DNA of 64,000 bases from Caballeronia glathei (GCF_000698595.1 NZ_JFHC01000019.1:46790-110789); one strand, 5' to 3'. Shown: positions 1 through 8,594, counted from the first letter of the stretch. The notes: generated by a model not told the origin, from the letters alone. Numbers and translations: made by a program.

Positions 1-60
1 TCGCCCAACTGAACCCGGTTCGACGCAAATGCGCGTTACTTCATTCGTTCTGAAACCATC

Positions 61-1227
61 ATGAATCAAGCTATTGCTGAACATCTGCAGGCTTCGTATC
101 AATCCGCGTCGCGGATCGTATCGGTCGATGCGCGCACGGTACGCGTGCCGCTCGACCGTCATACGGCATTCTCCAGCCGCGTCGTCGTCGCGCGCGACTA
201 CACGGTCGTGCGCGTGAAAACCGCCGACGGCCATGAGGGTATCGGCTTCTGCTACAGCGGCAGCCGGGCCGGCATGCTCGTGACCTGCGCGGTGCGCGAG
301 CTGTTCGCGCCGCTCCTGCGCGACCGCTCCTCGCTCGACGTCGAAGGGCTGTGGCGCGAGATGTACCAGGAGTCGCTGCTGCAGGGGCGCGCCGGATGCG
401 TGATGCGGGCGCTGTCGATCATCGATATCGCGTTGTGGGACCGCAATGCGCGCGCGGCGGGTTTGCCGCTCAGCCGGTATATCGGCGCGACGTCGGCGGA
501 TCGCGTGCCCGCGTATGCGAGCGGCGGCTATTACGTCGATGGCAAGACGCCCGGGCATCTCGGTGAGGAAATGGCGAGCTATGTCGCGCTGGGTTTTCGC
601 GCGGTGAAGATGAAGGTGGGGCGGCTCGATCCGCGCGCTGAAGAGGCGCGCGTGAAGGCAGCGCGCGCCGCGATCGGCGACGACGTGCTGCTGATGCTCG
701 ACGCCAACAACGCATGGTCGGACGTGCCCACGGCGCTCGAGCATCTGCGCCGCTACGAGCGGTACGATCCCTACTGGATCGAGGAGCCGTTCAGTCCCGA
801 CGATATCGAAAGTCACGCGCAGCTCGCGAAGCGCACGCCGGTGACGGTGGCGACGGGCGAGATCGAGGCGGGCCGCTGGCGGCATCAGGAACTGCTCGAC
901 AAGCGCGCCGCGATGATCCTGCAATCCGATGCGGCGGTGTGCGGCGGCATCAGCGAATGGCGGCGCATTGCGGCCGCGGCCGCCGCGGTCGGCGTGACGA
1001 TGTGCCCGCACTGGTTCCACGATCTGCACGTGCATCTGGTCGCATCGACGACGAATGCACGCTATGTCGAATATTTCCCGGACGATCAGGTGCTGAACTT
1101 CCGGCGTCTTGTCGACACGCAGCTCGAGTTCGCGGACGGCATGCTGAAGGTGCCGACCGGCGCGGGCCTGGGCTTCGGCTTCGACCATGCCGCGCTGGAG
1201 CGCTATGCGGTCGATGCATGGGCGTGA
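61..1227 (+). CDS. Mandelate racemase/muconate lactonizing enzyme family protein (enolase superfamily)
   Basis: 388 aa, the usual length for the family. The N-terminal capping domain (about 20-150) is followed by the beta/alpha barrel. K183-x-K185 provides the catalytic lysines; D214, E241/E242 and E267 are the expected Mg ligands; D290 and H317 are candidates for the Asp/His pair. The family abstracts a proton alpha to a carboxylate, as in sugar-acid dehydratases, cycloisomerases and racemases. The adjacent DHDPS-family enzyme and uronate dehydrogenase favour an aldonate, aldarate or aldarolactone substrate, which is inference. The start ATG lacks a good Shine-Dalgarno, so the gene may be translated from an operon that begins before the window. 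The superfamily call is firm; the substrate is not known. Confidence 0.9.
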   Translation: MNQAIAEHLQASYQSASRIVSVDARTVRVPLDRHTAFSSRVVVARDYTVVRVKTADGHEGIGFCYSGSRAGMLVTCAVRELFAPLLRDRSSLDVEGLWREMYQESLLQGRAGCVMRALSIIDIALWDRNARAAGLPLSRYIGATSADRVPAYASGGYYVDGKTPGHLGEEMASYVALGFRAVKMKVGRLDPRAEEARVKAARAAIGDDVLLMLDANNAWSDVPTALEHLRRYERYDPYWIEEPFSPDDIESHAQLAKRTPVTVATGEIEAGRWRHQELLDKRAAMILQSDAAVCGGISEWRRIAAAAAAVGVTMCPHWFHDLHVHLVASTTNARYVEYFPDDQVLNFRRLVDTQLEFADGMLKVPTGAGLGFGFDHAALERYAVDAWA

Positions 1228-1255
1228 TGCCCGCCGCGGCAACGCAGCGCAAATG

Positions 1256-1283
1256 AAAATCGGGCGCCTCGGCGCCCGATTTT
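1256..1283. terminator. Bidirectional intrinsic terminator
   Basis: Perfect 13-bp inverted repeat (arm AAAATCGGGCGCC) with a 2-nt loop. It has an A-run on one side and a T-run on the other, so it can end transcription from both strands. It lies between the convergent ends of the enolase-superfamily gene and the DHDPS-family gene. Confidence 0.85.
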
Positions 1284-1306
1284 CTTCTTCACCTGAACAC
1301 GCTGCC

Positions 1307-2239
1307 TCAGGCGAGCGCCGCTTCGATCCCCGGCATCGCGAACTGCGCTTTTGCAAGCGCGTCCTTCAGCGCGGCGCGCTGTCCGGCATCGAGCGCGACG
1401 AGCGGCGGCCTGACCGTGCCCCAGTCTTCATCGTGCGAATAGATGCCGATTGCCGCTTTCAGCGCAGGGATCATCGGGAACTTCGCGAACACGGCGCGGA
1501 TATCGTCGAGCGCCTGCTGGCGTGCGTCGGCATCGGCGGCCTGCCAGTTGCGGTAGAGCTCAACGATCGCGGCAGGATTCACGTTGCCCGTCGCGGTGAT
1601 GCAGCCGGCGCCGCCGCCGCGCAATGTCGCGAGCAGGAACGTCTCGCTGCCCGCGAAGACGTCGAAACCGTGCGGCTGGAAGCGTTCGAGCATGGCCTGC
1701 GTGTGGGTCCAGTCGCCCGAACTGTCCTTCACGCCCGCGATGACGCGCGGGTACGCCTTCAGCAGACGCTCGATCAGCGCGAGACCGAGCGGCACCTGCG
1801 ACACCTGCGGAATGTGATAGACGTAGATGCGCAAAGCGTCCGAGCCGACCCGCTCGATGATTTCGGCGAAGCTGCGAAAGATGCCGTCGTCGCTGACGCC
1901 CTTGTAGTAGAAGGGCGGAAGCATCAGCACGTGATGGCATCCGGACGCCACCGCGTGCTTCGTCAGCTCGATCGAATCGGTCAACGCCGCGCAGCCGGTG
2001 CCGGGCATGAGCCTTTCGACTGGAAGGCCCGCCGATACGAGCGTATCGAGCAGACGCTTTTTCTCGTCGACGGCCAATGAATTCGCCTCGGAGTTCGTGC
2101 CGAACACGGCCAATCCGACGTCCTGGTCGGTGAGCCATCGGCAGTGGCGCAGAAAGCGGTCGTGATCGGGATGCAGGTTGCTGCTGAAGGGCGTGACAAC
2201 GGGCGAGTAGACGCCGCGTGGCCGGCTGGCGGGGTTCAT
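1307..2239 (-). CDS. Dihydrodipicolinate synthase family protein (aldolase/dehydratase)
   Basis: 310 aa, a single TIM barrel typical of the DapA/NanA/KdgD family. K171 in the IAGVKDSSGD segment is the Schiff-base lysine and Y141 is the conserved barrel tyrosine. The usual GTTGE pyruvate-site motif reads GTNSE (47-51). Members cleave or dehydrate 2-keto-3-deoxy acids through a pyruvate-type imine. In this sugar-acid cluster it would be a 2-keto-3-deoxy-sugar-acid aldolase, or a 5-dehydro-4-deoxyglucarate dehydratase downstream of uronate oxidation. That choice is inference from neighbours. The gene lies 31 bp after the hydroxyacid dehydrogenase on the same strand, so the two are probably co-transcribed. 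Confidence 0.9.
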   Translation of the reverse strand: MNPASRPRGVYSPVVTPFSSNLHPDHDRFLRHCRWLTDQDVGLAVFGTNSEANSLAVDEKKRLLDTLVSAGLPVERLMPGTGCAALTDSIELTKHAVASGCHHVLMLPPFYYKGVSDDGIFRSFAEIIERVGSDALRIYVYHIPQVSQVPLGLALIERLLKAYPRVIAGVKDSSGDWTHTQAMLERFQPHGFDVFAGSETFLLATLRGGGAGCITATGNVNPAAIVELYRNWQAADADARQQALDDIRAVFAKFPMIPALKAAIGIYSHDEDWGTVRPPLVALDAGQRAALKDALAKAQFAMPGIEAALA

Positions 2240-2270
2240 CGGTTGATCCTCCTGGGCAGGGCGCGCGGCG

Positions 2271-3269
2271 TCAGACCGCGCGCTGTTGGGACTGCGGACG
2301 GGCGGCGAGCGCCTCGGGATTCACGCACGTCGCCGTGAGACGGCCGTCGAGTGCGTCGAGCAGATTCAGTGCGGCGCGGTGCGCCATCGCTTCGCGCGTC
2401 TGCGCGGTAGCCGAGCCGATGTGCGGTGCGATCACCACGTTCGGAAGCGCGAATAGCGGCGAGTCCGCGGGCAGCGGCTCGCGTTCGAACACGTCGAGGC
2501 CGGCACCGAGGATGCGGCGTTCGCGCAACGCGTCGATCAGCGCGGCTTCGTCGAGCACCTGGCCGCGCGCGCAGTTGACGAGAATCGCGCCGGGCTTCAT
2601 CAACCGCAGTTCGGCGGCGCCGATCAGCCGGGTGGTCGCGGCGGAGAGCGGCACGAGCAGGCACACGAAGTCGGCCTCGGACAGCAGGTCCGGCAGCGGC
2701 CGCCACTGTGCGCCGAAGGCCTCCTCGGCCGCCGCATTGCGCGAGCGGTTCGAATACAGCACGTTCATGCCGAAGCCGTGCGCCGCGCGGCGCGCTACGG
2801 CAGCGCCGATTCGGCCCAGCCCGACGATGCCGAGCGTCTTGTGATGCACATCGACGCCGAACTGCGCCGGCCCCGACGATGCGCGCCATTCGCCGCGCCG
2901 TGCCGATGCGTCCAGTTCCGCGATCCGGCGCGCGGCGGCGAGCATCAGCGCGAACACGAGATCCGCGGTTGTTTCCGTGACTTCGTCGGGCGTGTTGCAC
3001 AGCACGATGCCGCGGCGAGTGAGTCCGGCAACGTCGAAATCGTCGTAGCCCGCCGACACGGTCGCGACCGCTTCGAGCCTGGGCGCGCCGTCGAGCAGTT
3101 CGGTGCAGAGCTTCAGCTTGTTGCCGATCGCGCCGTGCGCATGCGAGAGCGCGTGCAGAAAGGCGGCGCGGTCGGCGTCGGCGTCCGCCAACGTGACGTC
3201 ACACCGTGCTTCGAGCATTCGCATCACGCCGGGGGGCAGCTTGCGATAGGCAACGACATGTTTCTTCAT
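2271..3269 (-). CDS. D-isomer specific 2-hydroxyacid dehydrogenase
   Basis: 332 aa from the ATG at 3269, which has GAGGGA about 8 nt upstream; a longer reading from 3320 has no such support. The NAD(P)-binding GLGRIG motif is at 150-155, and the catalytic triad R235, E264 and H283 is intact. The family reduces 2-keto acids to D-2-hydroxy acids (glyoxylate/hydroxypyruvate or 2-ketogluconate reductases are closest in style). In this operon it could reduce a pathway 2-keto acid such as hydroxypyruvate or glyoxylate released by the DHDPS-family lyase. It is transcribed divergently from the IlvD-family dehydratase, and the shared 138-bp spacer carries a LacI-type operator. Confidence 0.88.
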   Translation of the reverse strand: MKKHVVAYRKLPPGVMRMLEARCDVTLADADADRAAFLHALSHAHGAIGNKLKLCTELLDGAPRLEAVATVSAGYDDFDVAGLTRRGIVLCNTPDEVTETTADLVFALMLAAARRIAELDASARRGEWRASSGPAQFGVDVHHKTLGIVGLGRIGAAVARRAAHGFGMNVLYSNRSRNAAAEEAFGAQWRPLPDLLSEADFVCLLVPLSAATTRLIGAAELRLMKPGAILVNCARGQVLDEAALIDALRERRILGAGLDVFEREPLPADSPLFALPNVVIAPHIGSATAQTREAMAHRAALNLLDALDGRLTATCVNPEALAARPQSQQRAV

Positions 3270-3329
3270 CGGGACATCCCTCGAACAAGGAGCGGAAAGG
3301 CGGCTGTCAGCGCACGTCATGAAGCTTTG

Positions 3330-3343
3330 AGAAAGCGCTTACT
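3330..3343. promoter_or_regulatory. Candidate LacI-family operator
   Basis: AGAAAGCGCTTACT has a perfect AAGCGCTT core and pairs at 12 of 14 positions. The central CG and A/T flanks are typical of LacI/GalR operators. It abuts the -35 hexamer of the rightward promoter. A LacI-family gene lies at 6930-7976 in the same cluster. Confidence 0.55.
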
Positions 3344-3371
3344 TGCGTGCCACTATAAGTCCCGATAGAAT
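3343..3371 (+). promoter_or_regulatory. Sigma-70 promoter for the IlvD-family dehydratase
   Basis: TTGCGT (3343-3348) and TAGAAT (3366-3371) are separated by exactly 17 bp and lie 37 bp before the dehydratase ATG. The -35 box touches the candidate LacI operator, so binding there would block the promoter. An ATTATTGATAAT palindrome follows downstream of the -10. Confidence 0.55.
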
Positions 3372-3407
3372 CATCGTCAATATTATTGATAATCTTGGGA
3401 TGACACG

Positions 3408-5147
3408 ATGGCAGGTGACAGCAAGTCCAAAGGGTTGCGCAAAGGGCTGACCAATTACGGCGACGAGGGCTTCTCGCTGTTTTTGCGCAAGGCGTTCATC
3501 AAGGGCGCAGGCTATACGGACGACGCACTGTCGCGCCCGATCGTCGCCATTGCGAACACGGGCAGTGCCTACAACCCGTGCCACGGCAACGCGCCGCAAC
3601 TGGTCGAGGCGATCAAGCGCGGCGTGATGCTCGCGGGCGGCCTGCCGGTCGAGTTCCCGACCATCTCGATCGCGGAAAGCTTTTCTCATCCGACCAGCAT
3701 GTATCTGCGCAACCTCATGTCGATGGACACGGAGGAGATGATCCGCGCGCAGCCGATGGACGCCGTGGTGCTGATCGGCGGCTGCGACAAGACGGTGCCG
3801 GCGCAACTGATGGGCGCCGCCGCGGCCAACGTTCCGGCAATCCAGCTCGTGACGGGCGCCATGCTGACAGGCTCGCATCGCGGCGAGCGCGTGGGCGCAT
3901 GCACGGACTGCCGCCGTTTCTGGGCGAGCTTTCGCGGCGACCAGATCGACGCCGCCGAGATCGATGCGGTGAACAACCAGCTGGTGGCGACCGTCGGCAC
4001 CTGCTCGGTGATGGGCACCGCGAGCACGATGGCCTGCATCGCCGAGGCGATGGGCATCATGCTGCCGGGCGGCGCGTCGCCGCCAGCCGTGAGCGCCGAC
4101 CGCATCCGCATTGCCGAGCGCACCGGTGCGCAGGCGGTGGCGATGATCGGCGCGGACCTGACGCCCGCGAGAATCCTCACGCCGAAGGCGATCGAAAACG
4201 CGCTGCGCGTGCTGCTCGCGATCGGCGGTTCGACGAACGGCATCATTCACCTGACCGCGATCGCGGGCCGGCTGGGCATCAGGATCGATCTCGACGCGCT
4301 CGACCGGATCGCCCGCGAGACGCCGGTGCTGGTCGATCTGAAGCCGTCGGGGCAGCACTACATGGAGGATCTGCATCGCGCGGGCGGGCTCACCACCGTG
4401 ATGCGCGAGATGAAGGATCTGCTGCATCTCGATGCGCTGACGGTCACTGGCCGAACCCTCGGCGAAGAGCTCGACGCGGCGCCGTCGAGCTTCGCGCAGG
4501 AGGTCGTGCGGCCGTTCAGCCAGCCGATCTTCCCGCAGGGCGGCATCGCCGTGCTGCACGGCAACCTGGCGCCCGGCGGCGCCATCATCAAGCAGTCGGC
4601 CGCCAATCCCCAGTTGATGGAGCATGAGGGCCGCGCCGTGGTGTTCGAGAACGCGGAAGACCTCGCGCTTCGCATCGACGATCCGGAACTCGACGTCGAG
4701 GCGCACGACGTGCTCGTGCTCAAGCAGATCGGGCCGGTCGGCGCGCCGGGCATGCCCGAAGCGGGCTATATCCCGATTCCGCGCAAGCTCGGGCGGCAGG
4801 GCGTGAAGGACATGGTGCGCATCTCCGACGGCCGCATGAGCGGCACGGCGGCGGGCACCGTCGTGCTGCACGTCACGCCGGAAGCGGCGATCGGCGGACC
4901 GCTCGCGATCGTCCGCACGGGCGACCGGATTCGCCTGAGCGTCGCCGCGCGTTCGATCGAACTGCTGCTGAGCAACGAGGAAATCGCCGCGCGCCTTGCC
5001 GCGCTGCCGCCGCGCGAAACCGATCCCGAAGCGCGTGGCTACAGAAAGCTCTTTCTGACGACGATCACTCAGGCCGACGAAGGCTGCGACTTCGACTTCC
5101 TGAAAGCAGCGAAAATGGTCGCCACCGTGCCGGGAGGCAAGTCTTGA
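3408..5147 (+). CDS. IlvD/Edd family dehydratase, probable sugar-acid (aldonate) dehydratase
   Basis: 579 aa. Three cysteines in the expected family positions can ligate an Fe-S cluster: C58 (NPCHGN), C126 (GGCDKT) and C199 (GTCSVMGTAST). K128 is the likely carbamylated Mg-binding lysine. Edd and IlvD are about 600 aa; this length and the GFSLFLRKAF-type N-terminus resemble L-arabonate/xylonate dehydratases rather than housekeeping IlvD. Expected reaction: aldonate to 2-keto-3-deoxyaldonate, feeding the DHDPS-family lyase. The first gene of a rightward unit, followed 73 bp later by the GntR gene and then the uronate dehydrogenase. The family is certain; the sugar acid is not resolved. Confidence 0.92.
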   Translation: MAGDSKSKGLRKGLTNYGDEGFSLFLRKAFIKGAGYTDDALSRPIVAIANTGSAYNPCHGNAPQLVEAIKRGVMLAGGLPVEFPTISIAESFSHPTSMYLRNLMSMDTEEMIRAQPMDAVVLIGGCDKTVPAQLMGAAAANVPAIQLVTGAMLTGSHRGERVGACTDCRRFWASFRGDQIDAAEIDAVNNQLVATVGTCSVMGTASTMACIAEAMGIMLPGGASPPAVSADRIRIAERTGAQAVAMIGADLTPARILTPKAIENALRVLLAIGGSTNGIIHLTAIAGRLGIRIDLDALDRIARETPVLVDLKPSGQHYMEDLHRAGGLTTVMREMKDLLHLDALTVTGRTLGEELDAAPSSFAQEVVRPFSQPIFPQGGIAVLHGNLAPGGAIIKQSAANPQLMEHEGRAVVFENAEDLALRIDDPELDVEAHDVLVLKQIGPVGAPGMPEAGYIPIPRKLGRQGVKDMVRISDGRMSGTAAGTVVLHVTPEAAIGGPLAIVRTGDRIRLSVAARSIELLLSNEEIAARLAALPPRETDPEARGYRKLFLTTITQADEGCDFDFLKAAKMVATVPGGKS

Positions 5148-5220
5148 CGAGGCGGCCACAGCGCGGCGCGCGCCGTGCGCGACACACCGCCGTTTGCATT
5201 CCTTCGCGGGCGCTTCCCCT

Positions 5221-6009
5221 ATGAGCGGCGCTGTCACGACCAAGCACGCGACGAAGCACGCGACCCAGCACGCGACGAAGCTCGCGAAGGCGGGCGCACC
5301 CGCGGTCCGCGACCGCAACACCGACGAGACGATGCGACGCGTCGCCGACCAGCTCGAAGAACAGATCGTGCTCGGCATGCTGCATCCGCGCGAGCGGCTC
5401 GTCGAAGACGACCTCTGCGAGCGCTTCAGCCTCAAGCGCCACGTCGCACGCCAGGTGCTGGCCGAGGTGGAGCGCCGCGGTCTCGTCGAGCGGCGCCGGC
5501 ATGTGGGCGCGCTGGTGAAGTCGTTCACCGCGCGCGAGGTGACGGAGTTGTACGCGTTGCGCGAGCTGCTGGAAACCGACGCGGCGAGCCGCATCGTGTT
5601 TCCCGTCGATGCCGCGAAGCTTGACGAACTCGCGGCGATTCAGACCCTGCACGACGAAGCGGCGCACGCGGGCGATCTGCGCCGCGTGTTCCGCGTCAAC
5701 ATGACGTTTCACCGCGCTTTCTTTGCGCTGTCGGGTAATCAGGTGCTCGTCGACGCGATTCACGAGTACGAGCGGCGCACGCACGCGATCCGCTCCGTGT
5801 CGATCGTTTTCCCGCAGTACCTCGAAAAGGCGCGCGCCGAGCATCATCAGATGATCGACGCGCTGCGGCGCGGTGATCGCGACCGCCTGATCGCGCTATG
5901 CCGCGAACATCTGGTGCCGTCACGCGACGCGTATCTCGACGCGTATCACCGGCGCTCTCTTGCGGCCGCGGCGCACGCCCCGGCCAATCCGAACGGAGAC
6001 ATCGAATGA
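5221..6009 (+). CDS. GntR family transcriptional regulator (FadR/FCD subfamily)
   Basis: 262 aa from the ATG at 5221; an in-frame TTG at 5194 would add nine residues. A winged-helix domain (about 35-100, with the ERLVEDDLCERFSLKRHVAR region as HTH) is followed by an all-alpha FCD ligand domain ending near 235. FCD regulators usually bind organic acids and repress the adjacent pathway. The extreme N-terminus is encoded by a 12-bp tandem repeat giving KHAT-KHAT-QHAT-KLAK, a basic tail not typical of the family. The stop codon overlaps the start of the uronate dehydrogenase gene (ATGA), so the two are translationally coupled. Confidence 0.9.
   Translation: MSGAVTTKHATKHATQHATKLAKAGAPAVRDRNTDETMRRVADQLEEQIVLGMLHPRERLVEDDLCERFSLKRHVARQVLAEVERRGLVERRRHVGALVKSFTAREVTELYALRELLETDAASRIVFPVDAAKLDELAAIQTLHDEAAHAGDLRRVFRVNMTFHRAFFALSGNQVLVDAIHEYERRTHAIRSVSIVFPQYLEKARAEHHQMIDALRRGDRDRLIALCREHLVPSRDAYLDAYHRRSLAAAAHAPANPNGDIE
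5242..5289 (+). repeat. Four-copy 12-bp tandem repeat inside the GntR gene
   Basis: Units at 5242-5253 (aagcacgcgacg), 5254-5265, 5266-5277 and 5278-5289. The first three differ by one or two bases and the fourth is more diverged. They are in frame and encode KHAT, KHAT, QHAT and KLAK. Confidence 0.85.
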
Positions 6010-6812
6010 CACGGGTATTGATCACCGGCGCGGCCGGCCATATCGGCAAGGTGCTGCGTGCCGGACTGCGCGGCCAGTATCAGCTGCGGCTTGCGGATAT
6101 CGCGCCGCAGGCACCCGCGGGCGAGGGCGAGGAGGTCGTGAGCGCGGACATCACGCGGCTCGCGGACCTCGTGCCCGCGATGGAGGGCGTGGACGTCGTG
6201 GTGCATCTCGCGGGCATTCCGGACGAAGACAGCTGGGAGAAGATCCGCGACATGAACATCGAAGGCTGCTACAACGTGTTCGAAGCCGCGCGCCGGGCCG
6301 GGGTGAAGCGCGTCGTGTTCGCGAGCTCGAATCACGCTGTGGGATTTCACCGGCGGGACCGGATGATCGACGATGCAGTGGCGCCGAGGCCGGACAGCCG
6401 CTACGGCGTATCCAAGGTGTTCGGCGAAGCGCTCGGCCGGATGTACGCGGACAAGCACGGCATGTCGGTTGCGTGCATGCGGATCGGCTCGTTCCGTCCC
6501 GACGATGCGCCGACGGCGCCGCGGCACCTCTTCACGTGGATCAGCCACCGCGACATGGTGCAACTGGCGAAGCGCTGCATCGACACGCCCGACTACCATT
6601 TCGTGATCGTGTATGGCGTGTCGGGCAACGCACGCAATCGCTGGGACAACGCGAACGTGCGGCGGCTCGGCTATGCGCCGCAAGACGACGCCGAACTGCA
6701 TGCCGCGCAGATCGCGGCCACGGGGCAGACCGAAGACGCGCGCGAAGCGCTCTTTCACGGCGGCTTCGGCTGCCTCGTGGAATTCGACGGCGATCCGCAA
6801 CGGATCGACTAG
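6006..6812 (+). CDS. udh: NAD-dependent epimerase/dehydratase family; probable uronate dehydrogenase
   Basis: 268 aa from the ATG at 6006, overlapping the GntR stop by 4 nt. A Rossmann GxxGxxG motif sits at 8-14, an SSNH segment carries the catalytic Ser near 108-109, and Y133-GVS-K137 is the catalytic pair. Overall pattern (TGAAG, FASSNH, SRYGVSK, ISHRD) follows the known NAD-dependent uronate dehydrogenases, which oxidise D-galacturonate or D-glucuronate to aldaro-lactones. Coupled to a GntR regulator and sharing a cluster with enolase-superfamily and DHDPS-family enzymes, it fits an oxidative hexuronate route. A different sugar 1-dehydrogenase is possible. Confidence 0.8.
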   Translation: MTRVLITGAAGHIGKVLRAGLRGQYQLRLADIAPQAPAGEGEEVVSADITRLADLVPAMEGVDVVVHLAGIPDEDSWEKIRDMNIEGCYNVFEAARRAGVKRVVFASSNHAVGFHRRDRMIDDAVAPRPDSRYGVSKVFGEALGRMYADKHGMSVACMRIGSFRPDDAPTAPRHLFTWISHRDMVQLAKRCIDTPDYHFVIVYGVSGNARNRWDNANVRRLGYAPQDDAELHAAQIAATGQTEDAREALFHGGFGCLVEFDGDPQRID

Positions 6813-6929
6813 GACGAAGCTGCCCGGTGATGCCAGCCACCACTGCTTGTATGCCGCGTTTTAGTGCCGCGCTATAGTACGGGCATATGAGGGGCGCGAT
6901 CGAGCGCCCGCTACCAGGCAGGGTGCACG

Positions 6930-7976
6930 TTGACCACAGAGGCAAAGAAAAGAGCGCCGCGTCGCAAGTCGAATGCGGTATCCGTGATGGACGTCGCGCG
7001 CGCGGCGGGCGTATCGACCGCAACCGTTTCGCGCGTGTTGAATGGCAACGCGACGGTGGCAGTCGACCTGCAGAACCGCGTGCGCGGCATCGCGCAGGAA
7101 CTCGGCTACACGCCGCACGCCGCCGCGCGTGCGCTCGCGTCGCAGCGGTCGAAGACGATCGGCGCGGTGATCCCGTCGCTCGAAAACCAGAACTTCGCGC
7201 TTGGCGTGTTCGCGCTGCAAAAGCGCATCGGTGAGGCGGGCTATACGTTGCTGCTCGCGTGTTCGTACTACGACCAGCAGGACGAACTGAAGCAGGTGCG
7301 CGCGCTGATCGCGGACGGCATCGCCGGGTTGATGCTCGTCGGGCGCAGCCATTCGCCGGCGCTCTATGAGCTGATCGAAAAGGAAAAGATTCCGCTCGTC
7401 AACGGCTGGACCGTCGACCACGATCATCCGTATGTCGGCTTCGACAACGTGGCGGTGGGCCGGCGCATCGCCGAGTATCTGCTCGACCTCGGGCACGTGC
7501 GCTTCGGCATGATCACGCAGATGACGCAGCACAGCGACCGTGCGGCCGACCGCATCGTGGGCGTGCGCTCGGCGCTGCAGTCTCGCGGGCTGCAACTGCG
7601 CCACGAGCATCTGATCGAGATGCCGCACAAGATCATCGAAGGGCAGATGGCGATGAAGGCGCTGATGCAGGGGCCGGAGCGCCCGACGGCGGTCATCTGC
7701 GGCACCGATCTGCTCGCGATCGGCGCGCTCGCGGAGGCGCGCGAGGCGGGCATCGACGTGCCGGGCGAACTGTCGATCGCGGGCATCAACGATATCGAGT
7801 TCTCCAGCTTCACGACGCCGCCGCTCACCACCATGCGTCTCGCCGCCGACGAAATCGGCGCGCGCAGCGCCGAGTATCTGCTCGCGCGCATCGAAGGGCG
7901 GCCGGTGAGTTCGCAGAACATCGTGCCGACCGACCTGATCGTGCGCGGCACGACGGCGCGTCCGCGCAAGCGCTAG
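6930..7976 (+). CDS. LacI family transcriptional regulator
   Basis: 348 aa from a TTG start; an ATG at 6987 would begin at the HTH and seems too short. The N-terminal HTH (about 18-38, VMDVARAAGVSTATVSRVLN) is followed by a periplasmic-binding-protein-like ligand domain with the usual TAVICGTDLLAIGAL segment. The family binds palindromes with a central CG, and such a site is present at 3330-3343 upstream of the dehydratase. It lies 117 bp behind the uronate dehydrogenase on the same strand. It probably represses the sugar-acid genes and is released by a sugar-acid ligand (inference). Confidence 0.92.
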   Translation: MTTEAKKRAPRRKSNAVSVMDVARAAGVSTATVSRVLNGNATVAVDLQNRVRGIAQELGYTPHAAARALASQRSKTIGAVIPSLENQNFALGVFALQKRIGEAGYTLLLACSYYDQQDELKQVRALIADGIAGLMLVGRSHSPALYELIEKEKIPLVNGWTVDHDHPYVGFDNVAVGRRIAEYLLDLGHVRFGMITQMTQHSDRAADRIVGVRSALQSRGLQLRHEHLIEMPHKIIEGQMAMKALMQGPERPTAVICGTDLLAIGALAEAREAGIDVPGELSIAGINDIEFSSFTTPPLTTMRLAADEIGARSAEYLLARIEGRPVSSQNIVPTDLIVRGTTARPRKR

Positions 7977-8018
7977 GGCTGGCGCGCCAGCCGCACGCCC
8001 AGGCCCGCGCCCCGCATG

Positions 8019-8453
8019 CTACTTCGCAAAGAGCGACGCCATGTTGGCGAACGCCTTGAATTCGAGCGCGTTGCCCGACGGATCGAGGAAGAACATCGTC
8101 GCCTGTTCGCCGACTTCGCCCTTGAAGCGGATATGCGGCTCGATGATGAACTTGATGCCCGCGCCGCGCAGCCTGTCGGCGGCCGTTTGCCACTGCTCCA
8201 TCGAAAGCACGGCGCCGAAATGGCGGACCGGCACGTTGTCGCCGTCGACCGCGCTCGTGTTGCGGTGGCCGGCTTCTTCGGGCGACAGGTGCGCCACGAT
8301 CTGGTGCCCGTAGAAATTGAAGTCGACCCAGTCCGGCGAACTGCGGCCTTCCGGGCAGCCGAGCAGCGTGCCGTAGAACTCGCGTGCGGCCTCGAGGCTA
8401 TGGACGGGAAACGCCAGATGGAACGGCGGCATCGACGCGGCTTGAGTGCTCAT
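8019..8453 (-). CDS. VOC family protein (glyoxalase/dioxygenase superfamily)
   Basis: 144 aa, two beta-alpha-beta-beta-beta modules. Candidate metal ligands are H12 (FHLAFPV), a histidine in VPVRHFG and the glutamate of NALEFK near the C-terminus, the usual His/His/Glu layout. The family includes extradiol dioxygenases, glyoxalase I and fosfomycin-resistance enzymes; nothing here fixes the substrate. AAGGA lies upstream of the ATG at 8453. It is divergent from a LysR gene across a 141-bp spacer with a symmetrical element, so it is the likely target of that regulator. Confidence 0.85.
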   Translation of the reverse strand: MSTQAASMPPFHLAFPVHSLEAAREFYGTLLGCPEGRSSPDWVDFNFYGHQIVAHLSPEEAGHRNTSAVDGDNVPVRHFGAVLSMEQWQTAADRLRGAGIKFIIEPHIRFKGEVGEQATMFFLDPSGNALEFKAFANMASLFAK

Positions 8454-8568
8454 GGGAATCCTTTTTCGAAGACTGAGTTGGGGGCGGGCAGCGCGTTGAA
8501 CGCCGCCTGCAACGCCATTCTACGATCTATTTTTTCGATCAAAAGCGAATTATATTTGGCCTGAGTAT

Positions 8569-8590
8569 CGATTATTTCGATCTATAATCG
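8569..8590. promoter_or_regulatory. Candidate LysR binding site, inverted repeat
   Basis: CGATTAT, 8 nt, ATAATCG: perfect 7-bp arms ending 4 bp before the LysR ATG. It lies in an AT-rich part of the VOC/LysR spacer, and a further CGATC motif occurs at about 8523-8540. Position suggests autoregulation. Confidence 0.45.
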
Positions 8591-8594
8591 GCGC

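Noticed and set aside
3339..5594. 751-codon open frame opposite the IlvD-family gene
   Set aside because: Arg/His-rich antisense shadow of a well-supported dehydratase gene.
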